Assembly: GCA_017467865.1 (NCBI GenBank)
Contig: JAFUKG010000016.1
Span: 1 to 51,827 of the forward strand
Source: Clostridia bacterium
GTDB lineage: Bacteria > Bacillota > Clostridia > Oscillospirales > SIG627
Direction: 5' to 3'
DNA length: 51,827 bases
Every line of letters begins with the position of its first letter. Positions within the stretch are counted from its first letter, which is position 1. Under the pieces are notes generated by a model. That model had not been told where the DNA came from and searched no databases. It saw nothing but the letters and a program-made list of their open reading frames with translations. This document shows, one piece after another, positions 34,678 to 44,718 of the stretch. Made by a program: the position numbers and the translations under genes.

Positions 34678-36351
34678 ATGCTTTTATCAGGCTCAGATAT
34701 CTTAGTAAAAACCTTAATTGAACAAGGCTGTGACACAGTTTTCGGTTATCCGGGCGGGCAAATTCTCAACGTTTATGACAGCCTTTTCACTCATCAAAAT
34801 GAGATAAATCATATATTGACCGCCCACGAACAAGGGGCAGCACACGCCGCAGACGGGTATGCCAGGACAACCGGCAAGGTAGGAGTTGTAATCTCCACCT
34901 CGGGTCCCGGCGCTACAAATCTTGTTAAGGGTATCGCCACCGCTTATCTCGATTCTATCCCCATGGTTGCAATTTGCGGTAACGTTCCTACTACGCAAAT
35001 AGGCTCGGACAGCTTTCAGGAGATAGATATTACGGGTGTGACCTTGCCCATTACAAAGCACAACTATTTTGTGGGAAGGGTTGAAGATTTGGCAGACACC
35101 CTTCGCGAGGCCTTCAGGCTGGCGAAATCGGGCAGACCCGGACCAGTGCTTATTGACGTACCCAAGGACGTGCAAATTGAAAAATGCGAATACGTTAAAA
35201 TGCCCGCTGTGGAAAAGGACGAGCCCTTTGCCGCCAAGGACGTGCGTATTGAAGAAGCGGCAAAAATCATCAATTCTGCAAAGCGTCCCTTTATCTACTT
35301 CGGAGGTGGCTTGATTGCCTCGAATGCGGAGGATGAGATGCTTGCTCTTGCCGAAAAAATTGACTCGCCGATTGGTTGCTCGCTTATGGGTCTTTCGGGA
35401 GTAGCAACCGACCATCCAAGATTTTTAGGTATGCAAGGAATGCACGGACACTATGCGTCCTCTATGTCCATGCACAACGCAGACGTGATTATATCTTTAG
35501 GTGTTCGTTTTAATGACCGTGTTACGGGCAACCGCCAAAAATTTGCAACGGGAGCCAAAATCGTTCATATTGACGTTGACGGTTCAGAGCTCAACAAAAC
35601 CGTTAACTCGGTTTGCAGTCTTCGCGGAGACGTAAAGCTCACTCTCAAAAAGCTTCTTCTTCTGACAAAAGAAGAGAGAAAAGACGAATGGATGTCAAAG
35701 GTCAACGCTTTCCGCGCAGAAGAAGAAATCTATCTTGATAACCGCGAAGGGTTAACACCTCGCAGAGCAATTTTAACTTTGAACAAGTATCTCGGCGAAA
35801 ATACTGCCGTCTGCACCGACGTAGGTCAGCATCAGATGTGGTCGGCGCAAAGTCTTCGATTCAGGAAGGCAAGACGGTTTGCATCCAGCGGCGGTCTTGG
35901 AACTATGGGTTACGGATTTGGTGCCGCTATCGGTGCGGCATATGGAACAAAAGAACGCAGTGTTCTTATTACCGGGGACGGAAGCTTTGGAATGAACTTG
36001 AGCGAGCTTGCAACGGCTGTGAGATATAACGTTCCTGTGGTTGTTCTTATTATGAATAACGGTGTACTTGGTATGGTTCGTCAATGGCAGACACTGTTCT
36101 ACGATAAGCATTATTCCAATTCCGTTTTAGAGAGGAAAACCGATTTTACAGCTTTTGCCAAAGCCTTTGGCGGGAACGGTGAAGCGGTCACAACGCCCGA
36201 AGAATTAGACGAGGCACTCAGCCGTGCTTTTAAGACGGAAGGACCTTATATAATCGACTGCAAAATCGACAAGGACGAATTTGTTCTTCCCATGCTTCCG
36301 CCCGGGGGCAGTATGGATGACATCATTACAAAGCTGGAGGTGGAATTATGA
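34678..36351 (+). CDS. ilvB: acetolactate synthase large (catalytic) subunit
   Basis: ThDP- and FAD-dependent enzyme making acetolactate or acetohydroxybutyrate for Val, Leu and Ile. The 557-residue protein has the catalytic Glu in LTAHEQGAAHAADGYAR, the ThDP/Mg motif GDGSFGMNLSELATAVRYN, and the biosynthetic-type GNVPTTQIGSDSFQE. It precedes its regulatory subunit with a 4-nt overlap. Confidence 0.95.
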   Translation: MLLSGSDILVKTLIEQGCDTVFGYPGGQILNVYDSLFTHQNEINHILTAHEQGAAHAADGYARTTGKVGVVISTSGPGATNLVKGIATAYLDSIPMVAICGNVPTTQIGSDSFQEIDITGVTLPITKHNYFVGRVEDLADTLREAFRLAKSGRPGPVLIDVPKDVQIEKCEYVKMPAVEKDEPFAAKDVRIEEAAKIINSAKRPFIYFGGGLIASNAEDEMLALAEKIDSPIGCSLMGLSGVATDHPRFLGMQGMHGHYASSMSMHNADVIISLGVRFNDRVTGNRQKFATGAKIVHIDVDGSELNKTVNSVCSLRGDVKLTLKKLLLLTKEERKDEWMSKVNAFRAEEEIYLDNREGLTPRRAILTLNKYLGENTAVCTDVGQHQMWSAQSLRFRKARRFASSGGLGTMGYGFGAAIGAAYGTKERSVLITGDGSFGMNLSELATAVRYNVPVVVLIMNNGVLGMVRQWQTLFYDKHYSNSVLERKTDFTAFAKAFGGNGEAVTTPEELDEALSRAFKTEGPYIIDCKIDKDEFVLPMLPPGGSMDDIITKLEVEL

Positions 36352-36854
36352 ACCGATATACCTTAGCGGTTCTTGTACGAAATCAATTCGGAGTACTCAA
36401 CAGACTGACAAGCATGTTCCGCCGCCGTCAGTTCAATATCAGCTCCATTACTGCAAGCGAAACCGAATCGGAAAAATATTCCCGTATCACCTTCACCTTT
36501 GACGGTGATGAAAACGGGAAGCAGCAGCTTATCAACCAGCTATACAAACTGCCCGACGTTTGTTCCATCAAGGAGCTGACAAGTGACAATTCTCTAAGCT
36601 GTGAGCTGATGCTTATTAAGTTAAAAAATGACCCTAATTCCCGTGATGAAATTCATTCGGCGGCAGAGGCATTCAAAGCAGAGACAATTGATTATTCCCG
36701 TGACTCCGTTGTACTCAGGCTCATTGGCAACAGTAGCAAAATGGATGATTTTATCTCCCTTATGCGAGATTACACAATTTTGGAAATCTGCCGAACAGGT
36801 ACGGCATCTATTGAAAAAGGCGGCGCTACGCTGCGACAGAATTTAAACATATAA
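36348..36854 (+). CDS. ilvN: acetolactate synthase small (regulatory) subunit
   Basis: A 168-residue regulatory subunit with an N-terminal ACT domain (TLAVLVRNQFGVLNRLTSMF) for valine feedback and a C-terminal half typical of IlvN/IlvH. It overlaps ilvB by 4 nt (ATGA). The symbol ilvH is also used. Confidence 0.94.
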   Translation: MNRYTLAVLVRNQFGVLNRLTSMFRRRQFNISSITASETESEKYSRITFTFDGDENGKQQLINQLYKLPDVCSIKELTSDNSLSCELMLIKLKNDPNSRDEIHSAAEAFKAETIDYSRDSVVLRLIGNSSKMDDFISLMRDYTILEICRTGTASIEKGGATLRQNLNI

Positions 36855-37895
<1,041 letters not shown>

Positions 37896-37909
37896 TTGGA
37901 GGCATTCAT

Positions 37910-39565
37910 ATGAAAAAGGAAAACGTTGTTGACGGTGTACATAATGCACCTCACCGCAGTTTGTTTCACGCCTTGGGACTGACAGAGGAAGAACAAAAAA
38001 GACCTCTTATCGGTATCGTTAGCTCTTATAACGAGATAGTACCGGGTCATATGAACATTGACAAAATTGTAGACGCAGTAAAAATCGGTGTAGCGATGGC
38101 AGGCGGTACGCCCATAGTATTCCCTGCTATTGCGGTTTGCGACGGCATTGCCATGGGGCACACGGGGATGAAGTATTCGCTTGTTACACGTGATTTGATT
38201 GCCGATTCTACCGAAGCTATGGCTCTTGCCCACGGTTTTGACGGTCTTGTGATGGTGCCTAACTGTGACAAAAACGTGCCCGGTCTTTTAATGGCGGCGG
38301 CAAGGGTAAACGTGCCCACTGTCTTTGTCAGCGGAGGTCCAATGCTTGCAGGCAGAGTGGAAGGTAAGAAAACAAGTCTTTCCAGTATGTTCGAGGCGGT
38401 AGGTGCTTACAATGCAGGTAAAATTGATGATGAAAAGCTTCTTGAGTACGAGTGCAAGACCTGTCCTACCTGCGGGTCTTGCTCGGGTATGTACACCGCC
38501 AATTCCATGAACTGTCTTACCGAGGCTCTCGGTATGGGACTAAAGGGCAACGGCACTATTCCCGCCGTTTATTCTGCAAGAATTGAGCTTGCCAAGCACG
38601 CTGGTATGGCAGTTATGGAGCTTGTAAGGAAAAATATCTGTCCACGTGATATTATGACAAAGGAAGCCTTGATGAATGCGCTGACTGTGGATATGGCGCT
38701 TGGGTGCTCTACCAACAGTATGCTTCATCTTCCCGCTATTGCCCATGAGTGCGATGTGGAGCTGAATTTAGATATTGCTAACGAAATAAGTGCAAAAACG
38801 CCAAATCTCTGCCACCTTGCACCTGCAGGACGCACCTATATGGAAGACCTCAACGAGGCGGGCGGTGTCTATGCCGTTATGAATGAGCTCACAAAGAAAA
38901 ATCTTCTTTATACTGATTGTATGACGGTAACAGGCAAAACTGTGGGAGAAAATATTGCAGGCTGTGTAAATCTTAATCCTGACATTATTCGTCCGGTGGA
39001 AAATCCGTACAGCGAAACGGGAGGCATAGCGGTATTGAAGGGCAACCTTGCTCCCGAAGGAAGCGTTGTCAAACGCTCTGCCGTACTTCCAGAAATGCTT
39101 GTACACGAAGGTCCTGCAAAGGTATTCGACTCCGAGGAAGAGGCACAAGCAGCTATTAACAGCGGTGAAATCGTTTCAGGCGACGTTGTTGTTATACGCT
39201 ATGAAGGACCTAAGGGCGGGCCCGGTATGCGCGAAATGCTGAATCCCACCTCTGCAATTATGGGTATGGGACTTGGCAACAGCGTGGCGCTCATTACTGA
39301 CGGACGCTTCAGCGGTGCAACGAGAGGCGCTTGCATCGGTCACGTAACACCCGAAGCTGCATCGGGCGGTATGATAGGTATTGTGGAAGACGGGGATATT
39401 ATCAGCATAAATATTCCCGAAAATACAATCGAGTTGAAGGTTGAAAAATCCGTTATAGAAGAGCGTATGAAAAGCTTTGTGCCAAAGCAAAAGGAGCTTT
39501 CGGGATATCTCAAACGCTATGCTTCCCTTGTTTCGGGAGGTGCTTCGGGGGCAATACTGAACTGA
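37910..39565 (+). CDS. ilvD: dihydroxy-acid dehydratase
   Basis: Fe-S dehydratase giving the 2-oxo acids of Val and Ile. The 551-residue protein has the cluster cysteines in [10 protein letters not shown] and [19 protein letters not shown] and the C-terminal [15 protein letters not shown]. It completes the common branched-chain pathway; a branched-chain aminotransferase gene is not in the window. Confidence 0.96.
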   Translation: MKKENVVDGVHNAPHRSLFHALGLTEEEQKRPLIGIVSSYNEIVPGHMNIDKIVDAVKIGVAMAGGTPIVFPAIAVCDGIAMGHTGMKYSLVTRDLIADSTEAMALAHGFDGLVMVPNCDKNVPGLLMAAARVNVPTVFVSGGPMLAGRVEGKKTSLSSMFEAVGAYNAGKIDDEKLLEYECKTCPTCGSCSGMYTANSMNCLTEALGMGLKGNGTIPAVYSARIELAKHAGMAVMELVRKNICPRDIMTKEALMNALTVDMALGCSTNSMLHLPAIAHECDVELNLDIANEISAKTPNLCHLAPAGRTYMEDLNEAGGVYAVMNELTKKNLLYTDCMTVTGKTVGENIAGCVNLNPDIIRPVENPYSETGGIAVLKGNLAPEGSVVKRSAVLPEMLVHEGPAKVFDSEEEAQAAINSGEIVSGDVVVIRYEGPKGGPGMREMLNPTSAIMGMGLGNSVALITDGRFSGATRGACIGHVTPEAASGGMIGIVEDGDIISINIPENTIELKVEKSVIEERMKSFVPKQKELSGYLKRYASLVSGGASGAILN

Positions 39566-39566
39566 T

Positions 39567-40730
39567 ATGAAAGCATTAATACAAAAACTTCAAACGTTAT
39601 GCATTTTCAGAGAGTTATTGAAGGACTCCGTCCTTTCTCTGCTCTGCAATTTCCTTGACTCTCCTACAAGCTCGGCTTACGCCGAGTTTGTAGCCGCTCT
39701 TTACAATGCGAACGGCGGAAATCTGGGTGAATATATAAAAGATCTTTGCTCCAACAGTGAAAACGTATATGTAAAAACGTTAGGTCTTGGCAAAGGTGTT
39801 CCCAAATATATGACGTCGGCGCTTGAAGCGGAGCTTGATACTTTGCAAGAGGTTTCCGAGCTCCAAAAGGAAAAGCTTTGCGCACAGCTTGAATATGAGG
39901 GATTTTTACCCGAATTTACCACAACCTCCTTGCGTTTAAAGGATATTTATCTGCACAGAGCAGAAAATATCGGTAAGTTTGGCTATGGCATTTATGCCAA
40001 GCACCGAATGTTTTACGTGGATGAAGAGGGGAGCATTGCTCCCGTACTGCATCCCGATAAAACCCAGCTTTCAGACCTTGTTGATTATGAGCGTGAAAGA
40101 GATATCATCATTAACAACACCAAAGCTTTACTACGAGGGAAGCCTGCGGCAAACATTCTTCTGACGGGTGATGCGGGTACGGGAAAATCCTCTACCGTAA
40201 AAGCTGTCGGCAATGCTCTATGGAATGACGGACTTCGCATCGTTGAAATACGAAAGGACCAGCTTCGCGCTATTCCGAAAATTCTCGATGAGTTATCTCT
40301 CAACCCCTTGAAATTCGTATTGTTCATCGACGACCTATCCTTCCTTAAGGATGATGATAACTTCAATGCTCTCAAAGCGGTGCTTGAAGGCTCGGTTACG
40401 GCAAAATCCTCTAACGTGGTTATCTATGCCACAAGCAACCGCCGTCATATTATCAAAGAGACCTTCTTTGACCGCGACGGCGATGAAATTCACCGAAACG
40501 ACACCATGCAGGAGCTTATTTCTTTATCCGAACGCTTTGGAATACATATAACCTTCTCCAAGCCGACAAAGGAAACCTTTCTTCATATCGTACATCATCT
40601 GGCAAAAGAAAATAAAATTGATATGTCCGATGAAGAAATAGAACTCCTTGCTGAACGCTTTGCTTTGGAGCGCGGCGGAAGGTCTGCACGCCTTGCCAGA
40701 CAGTTTGTTGACGGGCTTATTTCGAGGTGA
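39567..40730 (+). CDS. DUF815 family AAA-type ATPase
   Basis: A 387-residue P-loop ATPase of the DUF815 family. The N-terminal helical region (about 1-170) is followed by Walker A GDAGTGKSSTVKAV, Walker B VLFIDDLSF, and the AAA-like YATSNRRHIIKE and ERGGRSARLARQF. The cellular function is unknown. It starts 1 nt after the ilvD stop, so it is read from the same transcript, although nothing ties it to amino acid synthesis. Confidence 0.85.
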   Translation: MKALIQKLQTLCIFRELLKDSVLSLLCNFLDSPTSSAYAEFVAALYNANGGNLGEYIKDLCSNSENVYVKTLGLGKGVPKYMTSALEAELDTLQEVSELQKEKLCAQLEYEGFLPEFTTTSLRLKDIYLHRAENIGKFGYGIYAKHRMFYVDEEGSIAPVLHPDKTQLSDLVDYERERDIIINNTKALLRGKPAANILLTGDAGTGKSSTVKAVGNALWNDGLRIVEIRKDQLRAIPKILDELSLNPLKFVLFIDDLSFLKDDDNFNALKAVLEGSVTAKSSNVVIYATSNRRHIIKETFFDRDGDEIHRNDTMQELISLSERFGIHITFSKPTKETFLHIVHHLAKENKIDMSDEEIELLAERFALERGGRSARLARQFVDGLISR

Positions 40731-40734
40731 AAAG

Positions 40735-41166
40735 ATGTATTTTGATGATATTAAAATAGGAATGACGGCGGACATCTCCCCTGCCGTCATTGCAAAAGAA
40801 AAAATGTTGTCTTTTGCGCACGATTACGATAACATTCCTCTTCACACCGACGAGGAATATGCAAAAAAGACACCATTCGGAAAGCTGATTGCACCCGGTG
40901 TTATGTCCTTTATGTCGGTATGGGCAAAATATCTGGAAGCAGATTTCTTCGGCGAAGAGCTGATTGCGGGAAAATCCACCAAAATTGAATGGATAAAACC
41001 GGTGTTCGCCGATGACATATTGACGGGTAAAGCTACCATTACAAATCTTGTAAAGCGCAATGCTAAAAACGGACTTGCAGAAATCACAATTGAGGCATAT
41101 AATCAAAATGGTGAGCTTGTTCTGACGGACGTCACCGAAGTAATTGTAAGACGCAGGAAAGTGTGA
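40735..41166 (+). CDS. MaoC-like hot-dog domain acyl dehydratase
   Basis: A 143-residue single hot-dog protein. The hydratase signature (D-x4-H with following Gly-rich helix) is seen as DYDNIPLHTDEEYAKKTPFGKLIAPG, and the family N-terminus FDDIKIGM. Relatives are (R)-specific enoyl-CoA hydratases or related dehydratases; the substrate is unknown. It starts 4 nt after DUF815; the upstream frame lies inside DUF815. Confidence 0.82.
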   Translation: MYFDDIKIGMTADISPAVIAKEKMLSFAHDYDNIPLHTDEEYAKKTPFGKLIAPGVMSFMSVWAKYLEADFFGEELIAGKSTKIEWIKPVFADDILTGKATITNLVKRNAKNGLAEITIEAYNQNGELVLTDVTEVIVRRRKV

Positions 41167-41825
41167 TGGATATGACTAAAAGAGAAATTCTTAGGCGGTA
41201 TTTACTTTTTGTCATCTGCCTTTTCTTTATGGGAATAGGTGTGGCTCTTACCAAGCACGGAGAGCTGGGAGTTTCCCCAATCTCTTCCGTTGCAAACGTT
41301 GTCAGTATAAAATTTACCTTTTTATCTTTTGGAACGTGGCTTACAATTTCAAACTGCGTTCTGCTCTTGGGACAGATTTTACTGCTGAGAAAGAATTTTA
41401 AGCTTATTCAGCTTTTGCAAATACCTTTATCGTTTTTATTTGGGTATTTTACGGACTTAGGGCTGTGGATAGCAGGTATAATACCAAACGACACTTACGT
41501 AGTTCAGCTTTTACTGGTTTTAAGCGGAATTGTTGTGCTTGGATTTGGTATAACTCTCGGCGTTATTGCAAACGTTATACTAAACTCGGGAGAAGCCTTT
41601 GTCAAAGCGGTGGCTGACGTCACAAAAAAGGATTTCGGCAATACAAAGATAGTCTTCGACGTTTCATGGGTGCTATTGTCTATCCTGCTTTCTCTCATTT
41701 TCTTTGACGGCAGACTTTATGGTACAAGAGAAGGAACTGTTATTTCGGCATTACTTGTAGGCGTCACGGTAAAGTTTTTTTGCAAAGTACTAAAAAAGCC
41801 ACTTGACAAAATGCTAAAAAAGTAA
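41166..41825 (+). CDS. YczE/YyaS/YitT-type membrane protein
   Basis: A 219-residue membrane protein with about five to six segments, starting KREILRRYLLFVICLFFMGIGVALTKHGELGVSPISSVANV. The short N-terminal LGVSPISS pattern matches the YczE-like (DUF6198) family. Function unknown. ATG 41166 shares one base with the MaoC-like stop; ATG 41172 is an alternative. It is the last gene of the branched-chain operon. Confidence 0.75.
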   Translation: MDMTKREILRRYLLFVICLFFMGIGVALTKHGELGVSPISSVANVVSIKFTFLSFGTWLTISNCVLLLGQILLLRKNFKLIQLLQIPLSFLFGYFTDLGLWIAGIIPNDTYVVQLLLVLSGIVVLGFGITLGVIANVILNSGEAFVKAVADVTKKDFGNTKIVFDVSWVLLSILLSLIFFDGRLYGTREGTVISALLVGVTVKFFCKVLKKPLDKMLKK

Positions 41826-41835
41826 ACACAAACAT

Positions 41836-41866
41836 AAAAAGCGAGGTGAATTTCACCTCGCTTTTT
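41836..41866. terminator. bidirectional terminator ending the branched-chain operon
   Basis: AAAAAGCGAGGTGAA and TTCACCTCGCTTTTT form a perfect 15-bp inverted repeat around one base. It lies between convergent genes and serves both. Confidence 0.92.
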
Positions 41867-43081
41867 CTATGCATTATTTGAAAATTTGTTTTCCCAAGGT
41901 TTTATCGAAGCTAAACAAATCATTGTCCCCACAATAGCAATTATGCACCAGATAAGCAGAGTGAATTGCCAACCGATATTTTCTGAAACGATGGCAATTC
42001 CAAAAGCAGAAATCCCGCTTCCTACATACGCACAAGCATTTAATATGCCTGTCACTGTAGAAATATTACCGTATTTTTTAAAGAATGGCGGTACCATTGC
42101 AGTTAACATCGAGGAAACAGCATGCATACTGCCTGTAAGCAACGAAAAGCAGACAACTGATAATATAGCATTATTTCCTGAGGTAAAGTAAAGACCCACG
42201 GTGGATATTGTGCCTATCAAAAACATAATTGCAGAACATAGTACGGGACTTTTAAATTTTTTGCGATACAAAAAAGAAGCCGTCTGTGTACAAAGAATAC
42301 TGAAAAGGGGAAGCACAACACCCGTCAGAATAGAAACTGCTGAACCTAAATGATAGGTATCTGCTATGTAGGACGGCATCCAAGTTGCTACACCGTCTCT
42401 TAGCATTCCTTGCAAAATAATTGAAACCATAATGGCAATAACAACAGGAGACAGAAGTATTTTTCTTGCCGACTTTTGAGAAGGGTTTTCTTTGTTTAAA
42501 CTTTTCTGCGGAATATCCTTAATATGTATGCAATATTTGTTCCAAAGAATTATCATAAAAAATCCGCAACAAGCAGAAAATAAAAATACTGCCTTCCAGT
42601 TTAGGAGCGTTATCAAAACGGGAGCGATAAAATATATGATTATCGTTCCGTAGGAGCTCGCCCAAGATATTCTTACCGCCATTTTCTTGTATTGCTCTTC
42701 TGAAAAAGCGGAAACCATAATTCTAACTATCGGAGGCCACATAAATGCTTGTGCAAAGCCGTTGACACACCAAACTGTCAGCATCAAATAAGGACTGGCA
42801 CAAAAAGGCATAAGAAAATTCATTATGACAGATATGATAAGTCCAGTTTGCACCAGCTTTTTAGGTGAGAATAAATCTCCGCATATTCCGCTGATAATTT
42901 GACCGACTCCGTAGGTTATAAAACTGCCTGTTACAGCTGTGGATAGCAAAGTCCTTGAAATTTGAGTGTTTGCTTCAATCTCCGATATTATTGCACTGAA
43001 ATTTATTCTGGTTATGTAACTGACCGTATATGTGACAGTAAACAGAAGTGCAAGACCTTTTAATTTCTTTTCGCTAAGCAA
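41867..43081 (-). CDS. MFS transporter, OPA (organophosphate antiporter)-like
   Basis: A 404-residue transporter with 12 predicted segments. The N-terminus TYTVSYITRINFSAI, the loop GDLFSPKKL and the central layout resemble the GlpT/UhpT/OPA group, which exchange phosphate for glycerol 3-phosphate or sugar phosphates; I assign the superfamily firmly and OPA tentatively. The start is TTG at 43081, preceded by AAGGGG 9 nt upstream. It is divergent from an AraC regulator, its likely controller. Confidence 0.8.
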   Translation of the reverse strand: MLSEKKLKGLALLFTVTYTVSYITRINFSAIISEIEANTQISRTLLSTAVTGSFITYGVGQIISGICGDLFSPKKLVQTGLIISVIMNFLMPFCASPYLMLTVWCVNGFAQAFMWPPIVRIMVSAFSEEQYKKMAVRISWASSYGTIIIYFIAPVLITLLNWKAVFLFSACCGFFMIILWNKYCIHIKDIPQKSLNKENPSQKSARKILLSPVVIAIMVSIILQGMLRDGVATWMPSYIADTYHLGSAVSILTGVVLPLFSILCTQTASFLYRKKFKSPVLCSAIMFLIGTISTVGLYFTSGNNAILSVVCFSLLTGSMHAVSSMLTAMVPPFFKKYGNISTVTGILNACAYVGSGISAFGIAIVSENIGWQFTLLIWCIIAIVGTMICLASIKPWENKFSNNA

Positions 43082-43139
43082 TTTGTTTCGCCCCTTAATT
43101 GTTTTTGTTTTATTATATCAGCAAAAATAAGATATTGAA

Positions 43140-43168
43140 TTGACAATATTGAGAAAAATATGTATAAT
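43140..43168 (+). promoter_or_regulatory. promoter of the AraC regulator
   Basis: TTGACA (43140-43145) and TATAAT (43163-43168) are 17 nt apart. ATATTGA occurs at 43132-43138 and 43146-43152 (14-nt spacing), a candidate AraC-type half-site pair overlapping the -35. Confidence 0.75.
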
Positions 43169-43198
43169 ATTGCGGTAAGAATTAAAGGAGCACAAAAG

Positions 43199-44065
43199 AT
43201 GAACAAAGGTTATACGAAACTTTTGTATGATGACAATTCCGGCTTTAGACTACATCATACAAAAGGTCGATTTGCGGCAGAATCTACAACAAGCTATCTC
43301 CACTACGACGTGGAGCTGTCTTTAATTTATTTTATTCATGGTATCGGTGAAATCAAAATTGAAGGTAAAAAATATACCATTGAGGACAACGACCTGATTC
43401 TTTTAAAACCATCGGAACTATATCATTGCAACGTAAAAGACGGCACATACCACGAAAGATTGGTGCTTTATTTTAGCGGTGATTTGTTTGAAAACTTCAA
43501 AGAATCGGGCAAAGCCTTACTCAAAGCCTTTTATAATCGACCTGATGGATTTGAAAATAAAATACCTGCCAAAATCGTTAAAGAAAATAAAATAGACATT
43601 GAGATTAAGGAACTGCTTAATCTTGTAAAAGACCAAAGCGAAGTAAAAAAAATCGTTTCGGTTTGTAAAACGGTTGAAATTTTGGCAAAACTAAGAAACG
43701 TGATTTCAAGCAGTTCGGAAGAACAATCTGCGCAAACGAGTGAAAATCCGTTAATCAATAACGTTATTGCCTACATAAATCAAAATTTCAGCGAAAATAT
43801 CAGCCTTGAAGACATATCAAAAAGGTTTTATATAGATAAGTACTATATATCTCATCTATTTAAAGAGCAGGTTGGAGTTACATTGTGGAACTATGTAATT
43901 TTCCGCAGACTAACCGCGTTTAATGATTTGATTCGGGCAAACACCTCCATCGAAGAAGCATGTTTCAGGGTAGGTTTTAAAAATTATTCCAACTTTTTCA
44001 GACTTTATAAAAAACATATGCAAATGACCCCAACCAAATTTAAAAAAAGTATTAGAAAAGATTGA
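43199..44065 (+). CDS. AraC family transcriptional regulator
   Basis: A 288-residue regulator with an N-terminal cupin sensor (about 20-120, VELSLIYFIHGIGEIKIEGKKYTI and LLKPSELYHCN) and a C-terminal double helix-turn-helix (about 190-288, ENISLEDISKRFYIDKYYISHLFKEQVGVT and EEACFRVGFKNYSNFFRLYKKHM). AAAGGAG lies 8 nt upstream of ATG 43199, and the upstream extension overlaps the -10 box, so this is the start. Its target is probably the divergent MFS gene. Confidence 0.92.
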   Translation: MNKGYTKLLYDDNSGFRLHHTKGRFAAESTTSYLHYDVELSLIYFIHGIGEIKIEGKKYTIEDNDLILLKPSELYHCNVKDGTYHERLVLYFSGDLFENFKESGKALLKAFYNRPDGFENKIPAKIVKENKIDIEIKELLNLVKDQSEVKKIVSVCKTVEILAKLRNVISSSSEEQSAQTSENPLINNVIAYINQNFSENISLEDISKRFYIDKYYISHLFKEQVGVTLWNYVIFRRLTAFNDLIRANTSIEEACFRVGFKNYSNFFRLYKKHMQMTPTKFKKSIRKD

Positions 44066-44090
44066 TTATCAACTCAGCGAAAAGAAGTAT

Positions 44091-44145
44091 AAATCTCCTT
44101 AATTTACAGATACTAACATCACAAATTTGTAATTTAAGGAGATTT
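44091..44145 (+). promoter_or_regulatory. long hairpin covering the spoVT ribosome site
   Basis: AAATCTCCTTAATTTACA (44091-44108) pairs with TGTAATTTAAGGAGATTT (44128-44145), 17 of 18 positions, around a 19-nt loop. The ribosome site AAGGAG (44136-44141) lies in the 3' arm. A short T run follows, so it may also end the AraC transcript. Confidence 0.75.
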
Positions 44146-44152
44146 TTGATAT

Positions 44153-44689
44153 ATGAAAGCAACAGGTATAGTTCGTAGAATAGATGACCTTGGGCGTGTA
44201 GTTATTCCTAAAGAAATACGCCGTACTATGAGAATTCGTGAGGGCGATCCTCTTGAGATATACACAGATAACAATGGAGAGGTAATTTTTAAGAAGTATT
44301 CGCCCATTGGTGAGCTTCACACTTTTGCTTCTTCTTATGCCGAGACTCTTAACAAGAGCTGCGGTTTAAAGGTAGTTATTTGTGACAGAGACAGTGTTAT
44401 TGCTTGTGCAGGAGTTTCTAAAAAAGAATATCTTGAATCCAAAATTTCGGCTGAGGCGGATGAGCTCATTGAGACAAGGACTCAATACATCCGCAAAGAG
44501 GGTGACCCCGAAAAGTTTATCACTACTCGCTCGGGTGAAAAAATATCGGTTCTCTCCCCTATCATTTTAAGCGGTGACATTATCGGTGCGGTAGCATCTG
44601 TCACAAGTGACGAGGGTGAGCCCGAAAAAATAGAAGAAAAAATGATTCAGACAGCCGCATCGTTTCTGTCGAGGCAGTTAGAGGAATAA
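44153..44689 (+). CDS. spoVT: stage V sporulation protein T
   Basis: SpoVT is a forespore transcription factor that tunes sigma-G genes. The 178-residue protein has an N-terminal AbrB swapped-hairpin DNA-binding domain (MKATGIVRRIDDLGRVVIPK and RRTMRIREGDPLEIY, residues 1-45) and a C-terminal GAF-like domain (about 55-178), the diagnostic SpoVT layout and length. AAGGAG is 11 nt from the ATG, a rather long spacing, and is buried in a hairpin. Confidence 0.95.
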   Translation: MKATGIVRRIDDLGRVVIPKEIRRTMRIREGDPLEIYTDNNGEVIFKKYSPIGELHTFASSYAETLNKSCGLKVVICDRDSVIACAGVSKKEYLESKISAEADELIETRTQYIRKEGDPEKFITTRSGEKISVLSPIILSGDIIGAVASVTSDEGEPEKIEEKMIQTAASFLSRQLEE

Positions 44690-44718
44690 AAAAACAAGGG
44701 CATATGCCCTTGTTTTTT
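44689..44718. terminator. bidirectional terminator between spoVT and DUF1846
   Basis: AAAACAAGGGCAT (44691-44703) and ATGCCCTTGTTTT (44704-44716) form a perfect inverted repeat with flanking A and T runs. Confidence 0.9.
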
